This document shows positions 7,386-13,420 of a stretch of 13,420 bases of DNA, piece by piece. Source of the stretch: JAGXTF01 sp040376005 (GTDB lineage Bacteria > Bacteroidota > Bacteroidia > NS11-12g > UBA955); the NCBI GenBank assembly GCA_040376005.1, contig JBEIRK010000074.1, forward strand, positions 1 to 13,420. The letters are read 5' to 3'. The first letter of the stretch is position 1. Each line of letters starts with the position of its first letter. A program made the position numbers and the translations under genes. The notes beneath the pieces were generated by a model. The model saw only the letters and a list, made by a program, of their open reading frames with translations. It ran no database searches and was not told where the DNA came from.

Positions 7386-8666
7386 TTACTCATACTTAAT
7401 ATTCCTAATTTTCAATCCGCTGCCAGAAACGCCCGAAGCGCCTGGGTTCCCAGAAACCCCGTCCTCGCCTCTTCTTCCTGTAATTAGCGTACCCAAAATT
7501 CCCGCCTTTTCTTTACGTCCACCGCGCCCACCCTTACCAGGCTCCCCTGTTAGTCCGCCAGTACCGCCACTGTTGTAGAATGTAATCTTTGAAGACCATC
7601 CGGCTGAAGCAGAATCTACATATAATATCAGGTCTCCACCATTTCCGCCATTCCCACCGTTTCCACCCCTGCCTCCATTTCCACCATACCCAGGCCCTTT
7701 GCCGGCAATCTCATCCAAGCCATCACCACCTCTGCCACCTTCACCCCCATTGCCGCCGTTCCCGCCGTTTAACGCTGCGAGTATTCTGCCGCCATGTGCT
7801 AGATCAATATAAGAAATCACATTCTGTGATCGCGCATTGAGCACTTTTACCAAAATCACAGAAGAATCTCGCTGTTTCAGCCAAATTTCAGTATCCAAGC
7901 CATCGCCGCCCCTTCCACCGTCATAACCCGCATCACCCGCAGTGCCATCATAACCCCTATCGTTGCAATCTGCACAACCATCTTTTCCATTATTGCCTGA
8001 TAGACCATTGCCGCCATCTCTTCCATTGGCGTTGATATACAAATCATAACTGTAGTTACCGCGCACTTTAAACGCACTGCAGCTTGAAGGTTGATTCAAA
8101 ATACAAACGCGAATTTCACTTTCAGGAATATACACATCTGATGGTATGCGAATTTGAGTTCCCTGCAGTGCTATTCCTACCAGAACATCAATAGAAATCA
8201 ACTTGAATAAATCTACGTTATTTGCCAAAGTTCGGGAGCTGCCATCATCAAAAATCATGGACCCGGGAATACCCACATTATCATTTACCCGCACTGAAGT
8301 AACAGAATCAGGAAAACACAATGAGACGGGCAATGGAATCCTAAATCGCAGCGTATCTCGGTATCTGCGCTTGTAGCGCGCATAAATCTCTATCGTGCCA
8401 CCCGATTGAAGAACCCCAGCACGGTTAAAATAAAAGGTGTTATACTCTGGTTTGCCACATTGAGGTGATTTCCATTTGATTCTTTTAAAAGAAATCTCGT
8501 TATCCCCAGTGCCAAACCTCTTCATGAAACCATCTTTCCTTCGAAAACTTGCATCCACCTTAAACTGATCTAGGGTTTTCCATGCAGAATCGTGCATTGT
8601 GATTTGAAACTGCGCGGATATGGGCACCATACACAAACTGAGCAAGACCATCCAAAGGGTTTTCAT
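7386..8666 (-). CDS. Secreted glycine-rich collagen-like protein, function unknown
   Basis: A 426-residue exported protein. From ATG at 8666-8664: a signal peptide of about 18-19 residues (MKTLWMVLLSLCMVPISAQ), a beta-rich N-terminal region to about 210, then three glycine-rich blocks at about 214-256, 299-344 and 366-416. These are separated by short hydrophobic beta-like segments (EIWLKQRDSSVILVKVLN, and DLILYVDSASAGW followed by SKITFYNSGG). Block 1 is mostly Gly-x-y with a CADC pair; block 2 is almost pure Gly-Gly-x; block 3 is collagen-like with GEPGKGG and GNPGASG. The C-terminus LKIRNIKYE has no visible type IX secretion tail. A TTG three codons upstream overlaps the -7 box, so ATG is preferred. 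The gene is convergent with the glycosyltransferase gene, one base apart, and divergent from clpB. Alternating Gly-Gly-x blocks and beta strands suggest a surface, adhesive or matrix role, which is inference only. Confidence 0.85.
   Translation of the reverse strand: MKTLWMVLLSLCMVPISAQFQITMHDSAWKTLDQFKVDASFRRKDGFMKRFGTGDNEISFKRIKWKSPQCGKPEYNTFYFNRAGVLQSGGTIEIYARYKRRYRDTLRFRIPLPVSLCFPDSVTSVRVNDNVGIPGSMIFDDGSSRTLANNVDLFKLISIDVLVGIALQGTQIRIPSDVYIPESEIRVCILNQPSSCSAFKVRGNYSYDLYINANGRDGGNGLSGNNGKDGCADCNDRGYDGTAGDAGYDGGRGGDGLDTEIWLKQRDSSVILVKVLNARSQNVISYIDLAHGGRILAALNGGNGGNGGEGGRGGDGLDEIAGKGPGYGGNGGRGGNGGNGGNGGDLILYVDSASAGWSSKITFYNSGGTGGLTGEPGKGGRGGRKEKAGILGTLITGRRGEDGVSGNPGASGVSGSGLKIRNIKYE
7419..7571 (-). 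repeat. Glycine-rich block 3 (collagen-like Gly-x-y)
   Basis: Encodes about residues 366-416 of the glycine-rich protein, mixing Gly-Gly-x with collagen-like triplets (GEPGKGG, GNPGASG) around a short non-repetitive insert, KEKAGILGTLITGRR. The DNA repeat is degenerate. Confidence 0.7.
7635..7772 (-). repeat. Glycine-rich block 2 (near-pure Gly-Gly-x)
   Basis: Encodes about residues 299-344. Two runs of Gly-Gly-(Asn/Arg/Glu/Asp) triplets flank a short break, LDEIAGKGPGYG. On the plus strand this appears as a C-rich, roughly 9-base degenerate repeat (ccaccattt / ccgccattc types), the most repetitive DNA in the window. Confidence 0.8.
7899..8027 (-). repeat. Glycine-rich block 1 (Gly-x-y with CADC)
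   Basis: Encodes about residues 214-256: RDGGNGLSGNNGKDG, then CADC, then triplets ending RGGDGLD. The same GGDGLD ending closes the first run of block 2, pointing to internal duplication. Confidence 0.65.
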
Positions 8667-8672
8667 AGATTG

Positions 8673-8680
8673 CAAAACTA
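8673..8680 (-). promoter_or_regulatory. Promoter -7 box TAGTTTTG of the glycine-rich gene, 6 nt before the ATG
   Basis: Read on the minus strand, TAGTTTTG fits TAnnTTTG and is followed by caatct and then ATG. A TTG lies 17 nt upstream at 8700-8698, slightly closer than the usual 19-21. As with purB, the leader would be almost absent. Confidence 0.5.
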
Positions 8681-8791
8681 CTTGAATTCTCGATTTGCAA
8701 TGTCAATGTAGCAGAGATTTGAAAATCTTCAAGCACTTAGAAGTCAATATGGCAGAATAGTTCAAAATATTGAGGATAAATCCGCCAAAAT

Positions 8792-8812
8792 TTCCGACAT
8801 TCACACTCGGAA
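8792..8812. promoter_or_regulatory. Inverted repeat TTCCGA-N9-TCGGAA upstream of clpB
   Basis: Two perfect 6-base arms (8792-8797 and 8807-8812) with a 9-base spacer, ending 23 nt before the clpB ATG in the 169-nt divergent intergenic region. The N9 spacing equals that of CIRCE, but the arms do not match CIRCE, HAIR or CtsR sites. It may be the operator of a stress regulator; this is inference. Confidence 0.4.
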
Positions 8813-8835
8813 TCCTTTTTGACAGATAGAGTGAA

Positions 8836-11439
8836 ATGAATTTGCAAAAATTTACCATAAAAGCCCAGGAAACGGTGCAAAAAGCACAACAACTGGTTAT
8901 GGCAGCCGGACAACAATCCATTGAGACCGTACATGTAATCAAAGCGATGGTTTCGGACGACAGTGAGTTGTTCCAATTTTTATGTGGGAAAGCCGGTGTG
9001 AATATGAAGCGTGTGGAGGAAGCCACAGATGCTGCAATTAAGAGTTTGGCTAAGGTAGAAGGGGGCTCGGTGTATTTATCTCAAGATCTTAGTAAGGCTG
9101 CCGCGAATGCGGAAAAAGCCATGCGAGAGATGGGAGATGAATTCATCACCAATGAGCATATGATTCTGGGTATTTTGGAAGGGCGGGATACTGCTGCCAA
9201 TCTATTAAAAGATGCGGGTTTTCGCAGACCAGACCTTCTAAAAGCAATCAAAGAACTGCGTGGAGGCAACAAAGTCACCTCAGAAACTGCAGAGAACCAG
9301 TTCAATGCCCTAAAAAAGTATGCGCTGAATCTCAATGAACTTGCCCGAACTGGCAAACTTGACCCTGTAATTGGACGCGATGATGAAATACGCAGGGTAC
9401 TGCAAATATTAAGCAGACGTACCAAAAACAATCCAGTGCTGATTGGCGAACCTGGTGTAGGTAAAACCGCCATAGCAGAAGGCTTGGCTCATAGAATTAT
9501 TCGCGGGGACGTGCCTGAAAATTTAAAAACCAAAAACATATTTAGTCTAGACATGGGTGCTTTGGTAGCCGGTGCCAAATACAAAGGTGAATTTGAAGAA
9601 AGACTAAAATCTGTTGTAAACGAAGTTACAAAATCAGGTGGTGAAGTAGTACTGTTTATTGATGAGATACACACCTTGGTGGGTGCAGGAAGAAGCGAAG
9701 GTGCCATGGATGCCGCGAATATTCTAAAACCCGCATTGGCGCGTGGAGAACTCCGTGCTATTGGTGCAACTACCCTGGCAGAATATCAAAAATACATCGA
9801 GGCAGATAAAGCACTCGAAAGGCGCTTTCAAAAAGTAATGGTTGAAGAACCAGATACCCAAGAGGCGATTAGCATCCTGCGTGGATTGAAAGAACGATAT
9901 GAAGTGCACCACAAGGTGAGAATTAAAGATGAAGCTATTATTTCTGCTGTAGAAATGAGTCAGCGCTACATCAATGATAGATTTTTACCTGATAAAGCGA
10001 TTGACTTGCTCGATGAGGCCGCTTCCAAACTGCGCTTAGAAATGGATTCTGTGCCAGAAGAGTTGGATGAACTCAACCGCAGAATCATGCAATTGGAAAT
10101 TGAACGCGAAGCCATTAAACGCGAAAATGATCAGAGCAAATTGAGTAAGCTTAATGAAGAAATAGCCAATTTGGGCGACAAGCGCAACGAACTCAATGGG
10201 CAATGGCAGCATGAAAAAGAGCTTTTGACGCGTATACAAGGTAAAAAAGAACGCATTGAACAATACAAATTAGAAGCCGAACAAGCGGAGAGAGATGGGA
10301 ATTATGGCCGTGTTGCTGAAATTCGATATGGTTTAATTAAAAAAGAAGAGGAAGAACTCTATGCCTTGAGTATCAAATTGGGCGAAGGCCAAAACAAGCG
10401 CAGTATGGTGAAACAAGAGGTAGATGCTGAGGATATCGCAGAAGTGGTGAGCAAATGGACTGGAATTCCAGTGAGCAAAATGCTACAAAGCGATAAGGAA
10501 AAGCTGTTGCGTATGGAAGACGAACTCCACCAACGCGTTATTGGCCAAGATGAAGCGATAGAAGCCTTATCCAATGCCATTCGCCGCAGTCGTGCTGGCT
10601 TACAAGACCCCAAAAAACCAATTGGATCATTCATTTTCTTGGGAACAACAGGCGTAGGTAAAACAGAATTGGCAAAAGCACTTGCCGACTATTTGTTCAA
10701 CACCGAAAACGCTATGGTGCGAATCGATATGAGTGAGTATCAAGAGAAGCATACTGTTAGCAGACTGGTAGGCGCCCCTCCTGGCTATGTGGGATATGAC
10801 GAAGGCGGACAACTTACCGAAGCCATTAGAAGAAGGCCTTACAGTGTGGTTCTATTAGATGAAATAGAGAAAGCCCATCCCGATGTGTTTAATATACTGT
10901 TACAGGTGCTGGACGACGGCAGACTTACAGACAATAAGGGCCGCACCGCCAATTTCAGAAATACGATTGTAATCATGACCAGCAACTTAGGTAGTGATAT
11001 TATTCGAGACAATTTCGAGAATTTGAACACAGGTAACCGCGATGAAATCGTTGCTTCAACAAAAACACAAGTATTTGAATTGCTTAAGCGCAGCATTCGA
11101 CCCGAATTCTTAAACAGAATTGATGAGGTAATCATGTTTGAGCCTCTAAGCAGAAATGATATCAAACAAATCGTAAAACTGCAGCTGGATATTATTTCAG
11201 AACGATTGGGCGAAAATGACATCAAACTTTCTTGGACAGAAGATGCCTTGGATTGGTTATCACAATTGGGCTATGACCCGCAGTTTGGGGCAAGGCCATT
11301 AAAGCGGGTATTACAAAAGCGGATTCTGGATGAACTCAGTAAAAAATTGCTCTCAGGCGAGCTGCAAAGCAATGGCAACATCGTATTGGATGCCTTCGGA
11401 ACAGAGCTCGTCTTTAGATCTGAAAACGAACCTGCATAA
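8836..11439 (+). CDS. clpB: ATP-dependent protein disaggregase ClpB
   Basis: ClpB is a cytoplasmic hexameric AAA+ chaperone that, with DnaK, pulls proteins out of aggregates after heat or other stress. At 867 residues it is full length. In order: a double Clp-N domain (about 1-145); AAA1 with Walker A GEPGVGKT at 204-211, substrate pore loop AKYKGEFEER near 247-256 and Walker B VVLFIDEIH at 271-279; the coiled-coil middle domain (about 402-530), which separates ClpB from ClpA and ClpC; AAA2 with Walker A GTTGVGKT at 603-610, pore loop GAPPGYVGYDEGG at 646-658, Walker B VVLLDEIEKAH near 671-681 and the arginine-rich PEFLNRIDE segment; and a C-terminal oligomerisation domain with FGARPLKR. There is no ClpP-binding IGF/L loop, consistent with disaggregation. 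Thr instead of Pro in the second Walker A is, from memory, common in this phylum. No TAnnTTTG box was found upstream, only the inverted repeat at 8792-8812. Confidence 0.98.
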   Translation: MNLQKFTIKAQETVQKAQQLVMAAGQQSIETVHVIKAMVSDDSELFQFLCGKAGVNMKRVEEATDAAIKSLAKVEGGSVYLSQDLSKAAANAEKAMREMGDEFITNEHMILGILEGRDTAANLLKDAGFRRPDLLKAIKELRGGNKVTSETAENQFNALKKYALNLNELARTGKLDPVIGRDDEIRRVLQILSRRTKNNPVLIGEPGVGKTAIAEGLAHRIIRGDVPENLKTKNIFSLDMGALVAGAKYKGEFEERLKSVVNEVTKSGGEVVLFIDEIHTLVGAGRSEGAMDAANILKPALARGELRAIGATTLAEYQKYIEADKALERRFQKVMVEEPDTQEAISILRGLKERYEVHHKVRIKDEAIISAVEMSQRYINDRFLPDKAIDLLDEAASKLRLEMDSVPEELDELNRRIMQLEIEREAIKRENDQSKLSKLNEEIANLGDKRNELNGQWQHEKELLTRIQGKKERIEQYKLEAEQAERDGNYGRVAEIRYGLIKKEEEELYALSIKLGEGQNKRSMVKQEVDAEDIAEVVSKWTGIPVSKMLQSDKEKLLRMEDELHQRVIGQDEAIEALSNAIRRSRAGLQDPKKPIGSFIFLGTTGVGKTELAKALADYLFNTENAMVRIDMSEYQEKHTVSRLVGAPPGYVGYDEGGQLTEAIRRRPYSVVLLDEIEKAHPDVFNILLQVLDDGRLTDNKGRTANFRNTIVIMTSNLGSDIIRDNFENLNTGNRDEIVASTKTQVFELLKRSIRPEFLNRIDEVIMFEPLSRNDIKQIVKLQLDIISERLGENDIKLSWTEDALDWLSQLGYDPQFGARPLKRVLQKRILDELSKKLLSGELQSNGNIVLDAFGTELVFRSENEPA

Positions 11440-11471
11440 GCCAATAGGCATCACGTATACGCTATTCAAAC

Positions 11472-11547
11472 GCGAAGGATTCTTACATTATCGTATATCT
11501 TTCGCTGCATGCGGACGGAAAAAATCTTATGTTTGCAGCGAAAGATA
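11472..11547. repeat. Alternating-stem element: 14-bp inverted repeat plus a third complementary segment
   Basis: TATCTTTCGCTGCA (11496-11509) and TGCAGCGAAAGATA (11534-11547) are perfect 14-base inverted arms with a 24-base loop. A third segment, GCGAAGGAT (11472-11480), repeats GCGAAAGAT of the right arm with one change and can pair with ATCTTTCGC (11497-11505) of the left arm, with one G-U pair. Segment 2 can thus pair with either 1 or 3, as in attenuators. No U-run follows, so it is not a standard terminator. It lies between clpB and the dehydrogenase gene, about 140 nt before the latter. Confidence 0.6.
11528..11535 (+). promoter_or_regulatory. Possible -7 box TATGTTTG overlapping the hairpin's right arm
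   Basis: An exact TAnnTTTG match, but with no TTTG 19-21 nt upstream. A start here would give a leader of about 150 nt for the dehydrogenase, and would put only the right arm in the transcript. A short frame of 8 codons opens at 11549. Confidence 0.25.
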
Positions 11548-11687
11548 GATGGGTTCAAAACTGAAAACATCCTAAGAAATGCAACGATGGCGGGAGAATA
11601 CCGAGATTTAGATACAATTTTATTCATAAACCCTTTTTATAACAAACATACTATAGGGGTATTGCAGTGCTTAAACGTTGAAATTGT

Positions 11688-12488
11688 ATGAAACCAATTC
11701 AAGATTGTTATGCAGTTATTACCGGAGCTGGCAAAGGCTTAGGCTTGGCCTTTGCAGAAGAATTGGCTTCCCGCGGATTTAACCTGATTTTGGTGGCACT
11801 CCCACAAGATAATTTGGCAGGCTTGAGTGCTCAAATCGCATCAAAGTTCAAGGTAGATGTTCAGTACTATGAAGTAGATTTAACCCAAACATCTCAAATA
11901 GAGGCGTTGGCAAATTGGATTGAAGAAAAATACAAAATCTACATCCTGATTAATAATGCAGGATTTGGTGGTAGTGGGCAGTTTGATACAGCTGACCTCA
12001 CAGGGCTAGACACTATGATTCTATTGAATGTTCGGGCTACCACATGGATGATGCACAAATTGATACCCTTGCTCAAAAAACAGCCTGAAAGTTATATACT
12101 CAATGTGAGCAGTATGGCTTCGTTCAGCCCATTTGCTTATAAGGCGGTATACTCGGCTTCAAAAGTCTACGTAGAATTTATTGGCAAAAGCCTCAACAAA
12201 GAATTCAAAAAACAAGGAGTTCATATAAGTACGGTGCACCCCGGCCCTATGCGCACCAATGCAGAAGTGAGTAATCGTATAAAAGCGCAAAGTATAATTG
12301 GTCGTATGGGAGTAGAAGACCCAGATTATGTGGCAAAAACCGCAATCGATAGACTCTTTAAAAAGCGTTCAAGTATTGTTATTGGAAAAGGCAACCGACT
12401 TGCCTGGGCACTGATGCGGGCCCTACCAAGAAAATTGGTAATGAGTCTTTTATCCTATGGAATGAGGAAAGAAATTTCTAGAAGCTAG
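11688..12488 (+). CDS. Short-chain dehydrogenase/reductase (classical SDR)
   Basis: A cytoplasmic NAD(P)H-dependent oxidoreductase with a Rossmann fold; the substrate cannot be told from sequence. The 266-residue protein shows the classical SDR motifs: TGAGKGLG nucleotide-binding loop at 12-19, NNAG at 89-92, the conserved Asn at 113, Ser141/Ser142 in NVSSMASFSPF, and the catalytic YSASK with Tyr155 and Lys159, followed by HPGPMRTN (184-191) where the cofactor nicotinamide sits. No acidic residue is obvious at the end of the second strand (VALPQ), so NADP(H) is somewhat more likely than NAD(H). The last 45 residues (GNRLAWALMRALPRKLVMSLL) are basic and hydrophobic, like DltE-type SDRs of acyl or lipid metabolism, and may touch the membrane. 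ATG 11688 directly precedes the Rossmann strand. Confidence 0.92.
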   Translation: MKPIQDCYAVITGAGKGLGLAFAEELASRGFNLILVALPQDNLAGLSAQIASKFKVDVQYYEVDLTQTSQIEALANWIEEKYKIYILINNAGFGGSGQFDTADLTGLDTMILLNVRATTWMMHKLIPLLKKQPESYILNVSSMASFSPFAYKAVYSASKVYVEFIGKSLNKEFKKQGVHISTVHPGPMRTNAEVSNRIKAQSIIGRMGVEDPDYVAKTAIDRLFKKRSSIVIGKGNRLAWALMRALPRKLVMSLLSYGMRKEISRS

Positions 12489-12489
12489 T

Positions 12490-12505
12490 ATTTGATATAT
12501 CAAAT
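12490..12505. promoter_or_regulatory. Perfect 16-bp palindrome ATTTGATATATCAAAT
   Basis: Two 8-base arms with no spacer, starting 2 nt after the dehydrogenase stop. It ends 2 nt before the TTTG of a promoter-like sequence for the cytochrome gene, so its centre would fall roughly 42-47 bases before the predicted transcription start, where activators of the Crp/Fnr type often bind. It contains TTGAT-AT-ATCAA, which resembles an FNR site but with a 2-base instead of a 4-base spacer. Confidence 0.5.
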
Positions 12506-12507
12506 TG

Positions 12508-12539
12508 TTTGGAAGTCCAAGAGATACCCATATAATTTG
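12508..12539 (+). promoter_or_regulatory. Promoter-like TTTG-N19-TATAATTTG before the cytochrome gene
   Basis: TTTG at 12508-12511, a 19-nt spacer, then TATAATTTG at 12531-12539, which is the TAnnTTTG consensus with one extra base. It would give a leader of about 20-25 nt to the ATG at 12565. Confidence 0.38.
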
Positions 12540-12564
12540 TATTGCTTTCAAACGCTACCCCGCT

Positions 12565-13264
12565 ATGAAAAAAACCTAAAATGGACTGGAATACTCCTGC
12601 TCAGTTTTCTATTATTGATTCTAATTTCTGCCATAACAATTCTGGGTAGATACAACAGTCGCAAGGAAAAGGTCTACACCATTGCGGTGCCTGCACCCCA
12701 AAGCCCGGCCGATTCAACATCCATCCCAAGAGGCATGCATTTTGTTCCATTGTGTCAATCCTGCCATGGCGAGGCCTTGGAAGGCAAAGTCTTTTTAGAT
12801 GACCCGAAAATTGGAAAAATTTACAGTCCAAACCTCACCCGAGGTAAAGGGGGTGTTGGATCCAATTACTCAGATAAAGATTGGATTCGCGCCATTCGGC
12901 ATGGAATTAATCCCAAAGGAAATGCATTGTTAATTATGCCCAGTACTGATATTTTAACACCATGTCTCAGCATGATTTATACGACTTAATCGCCTACCTA
13001 AAACATGCTCCACCGGTAGACAAGATAAATGGTGAAAACACTATTTCTTTTTTCACAAAGGTATTGTTACAACTCGGCGCATTTGGCAATGCATTTCATG
13101 TGGAAGCAATCAATCACAGCGCACCATACGCTATAGCTCCTACCGCGGCGGTGAGCAATAAACATGGAGCTTACTTGCTCGAAATAACAGGCTGTAAAGC
13201 CTGCCATGTAAACCGAGTGGCCAAGTGCCGGAACAAGACGTGGAAGCCATGTACACTTAGCTAA
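12565..13264 (+). pseudogene. Diheme cytochrome c, broken by several frameshifts
   Basis: Pieces of one membrane-anchored diheme c-type cytochrome lie in different frames. The ATG at 12565 is followed by seven A's (12568-12574); eight would give MKKNLKWTG and join the signal-anchor helix GILLLSFLLLILISAITIL, which is open in the other frame. Next come the first heme site CQSCH (12753-12767) and NLTRGKGG, DWIRAIRHGINPKG and LLIMPSTDIL. At 12960-12961 one base is missing, and the sequence resumes in a new frame as MSQHDLYDLIAYLK, the expected continuation. The second heme site CKACH is at 13193-13207. After it, fragments resembling SGGQVPEP and KGGQFPINKW are scattered over two frames, the frame stops at 13262-13264, and the usual final 40 or so residues are absent. 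At least three indels plus a lost 3' end suggest a decaying gene, though sequencing errors may add to it. Confidence 0.7.
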
Positions 13265-13300
13265 GGTCAATTTCCAATTAATAAATGGTGCACAACAGGA

Positions 13301-13332
13301 TTTTGGGTTGATTTCTAAAATGATTACATTTG
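13301..13332 (+). promoter_or_regulatory. Full Bacteroidota promoter: TTTTG-N19-TACATTTG
   Basis: TTTTG (13301-13305), a 19-nt spacer and TACATTTG (13325-13332) match both elements and the spacing of the phylum consensus. The ATG follows 14 nt later at 13347. This is the best promoter in the window and it overlaps the remains of the cytochrome gene. Confidence 0.7.
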
Positions 13333-13346
13333 CTACATTACAGAAT

Positions 13347-13420
13347 ATGAAAAAACTCTTAATAACAGTGTTTTTGGCTTGCACCGGAGCAGCCATGGCC
13401 CAGGTTGGGCTCAACACTAC
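13347..13420 (+). CDS. Secreted protein, only the signal peptide is in the window
   Basis: From ATG 13347 the frame is open to the window end and reads MKKLLITVFLACTGAAMAQV followed by GLNT. This is a typical Sec signal peptide: a two-Lys N-region, a hydrophobic core and a probable signal peptidase I cut after AMA. The Cys in LACTG resembles a lipobox Cys, but there is a better fit to AMA-Q, so a lipoprotein is less likely. The upstream promoter with both elements and the clear gap from the broken cytochrome show that this is an independent gene. What the mature protein does cannot be seen. Confidence 0.75.
   Translation, partial: MKKLLITVFLACTGAAMAQVGLNT

Noticed and set aside
7635..7772. 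C-rich short tandem repeat considered as a CRISPR or mobile repeat
   Set aside because: The roughly 9-base degenerate units follow codon phase in the minus-strand gene and have no spacers or flanking repeats.
7589..7840. Histidine-rich plus-strand frame opposite the glycine-rich gene
   Set aside because: The His-rich composition is the antisense reading of Gly-Gly-x codons, not a metal-binding protein.
8715..8728. Short inverted repeat AGATTT-GA-AAATCT between the divergent genes
   Set aside because: Six AT-rich base pairs with a 2-base spacer are expected by chance, and nothing links it to either promoter.
8836..11439. Many minus-strand open frames opposite clpB, including one of 130 codons at 9081-9473
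   Set aside because: They are shadows of the clpB frame, rich in Ser, Leu and Arg, with no motifs, and clpB is unmistakable on the plus strand.
11509..11691. 60-codon open frame between clpB and the dehydrogenase gene, with a shorter ATG form from 11587 overlapping the next start as ATGA
   Set aside because: The longer form begins inside the hairpin, has no recognisable motif, and its composition is not protein-like. The ATGA overlap is suggestive but not enough to call a gene.
12492..12564. Open frame upstream of the cytochrome ATG
   Set aside because: It starts with TTG inside the 16-bp palindrome and runs through the promoter-like region. It exists only because the true ATG at 12565 is out of frame by one base.

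Overview
The window is ordinary chromosomal DNA from a member of the Bacteroidota, probably an environmental lineage near Chitinophagia/Saprospiria (the phylum is a firm inference, the class a guess). Support comes from repeated TAnnTTTG promoter -7 boxes, the near absence of Shine-Dalgarno sequences, moderate GC, and protein types typical of the phylum: an E. coli-like PurB, a ClpB with GTTGVGKT in its second Walker A, and a GT51 glycosyltransferase with a long AsmA-like N-terminus. No mobile element, CRISPR array, rRNA or tRNA is visible.

Layout: (1) 1-1389, molybdenum-cofactor block: mobA (5' end cut by the window edge) and fdhD, 9 nt apart. Together they make and sulfurate the bis-MGD cofactor of formate dehydrogenase, which is not in the window. 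(2) 1430-3974, same strand: a KirBac-type potassium channel, a YitT-family membrane protein, and a DUF1905/OmdA protein whose reading frame is broken by one extra base. (3) 4057-7384: purB, overlapped or closely followed by a membrane-anchored peptidoglycan glycosyltransferase fused to an AsmA-like region. (4) 7386-8666 on the minus strand: a secreted glycine-rich, collagen-like protein of unknown function, ending one base from the glycosyltransferase gene. (5) 8836-11439: the disaggregase clpB, divergent from the glycine-rich gene and preceded by an N9-spaced inverted repeat. (6) 11440-11687: an intergenic region with a 14-bp inverted repeat and three mutually complementary segments. (7) 11688-12488: a short-chain dehydrogenase/reductase. 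(8) 12490-13264: a perfect 16-bp palindrome, a promoter-like sequence, and a diheme cytochrome c gene broken by several frameshifts. (9) 13347-end: a good Bacteroidota promoter and the signal peptide of a secreted protein that runs off the window.

I found no clearly new multi-gene system. The most interesting signals are regulatory or architectural: the alternating-stem element upstream of the dehydrogenase, the palindrome set like an activator site upstream of the cytochrome, the inverted repeat before clpB, promoters placed so close to ATG that transcripts may be leaderless, the three-block polyglycine protein, and the AsmA-like/GT51 fusion. The two broken genes could be real decay or uncorrected indel errors; the sequence alone cannot decide for the first, and the second looks more like decay.
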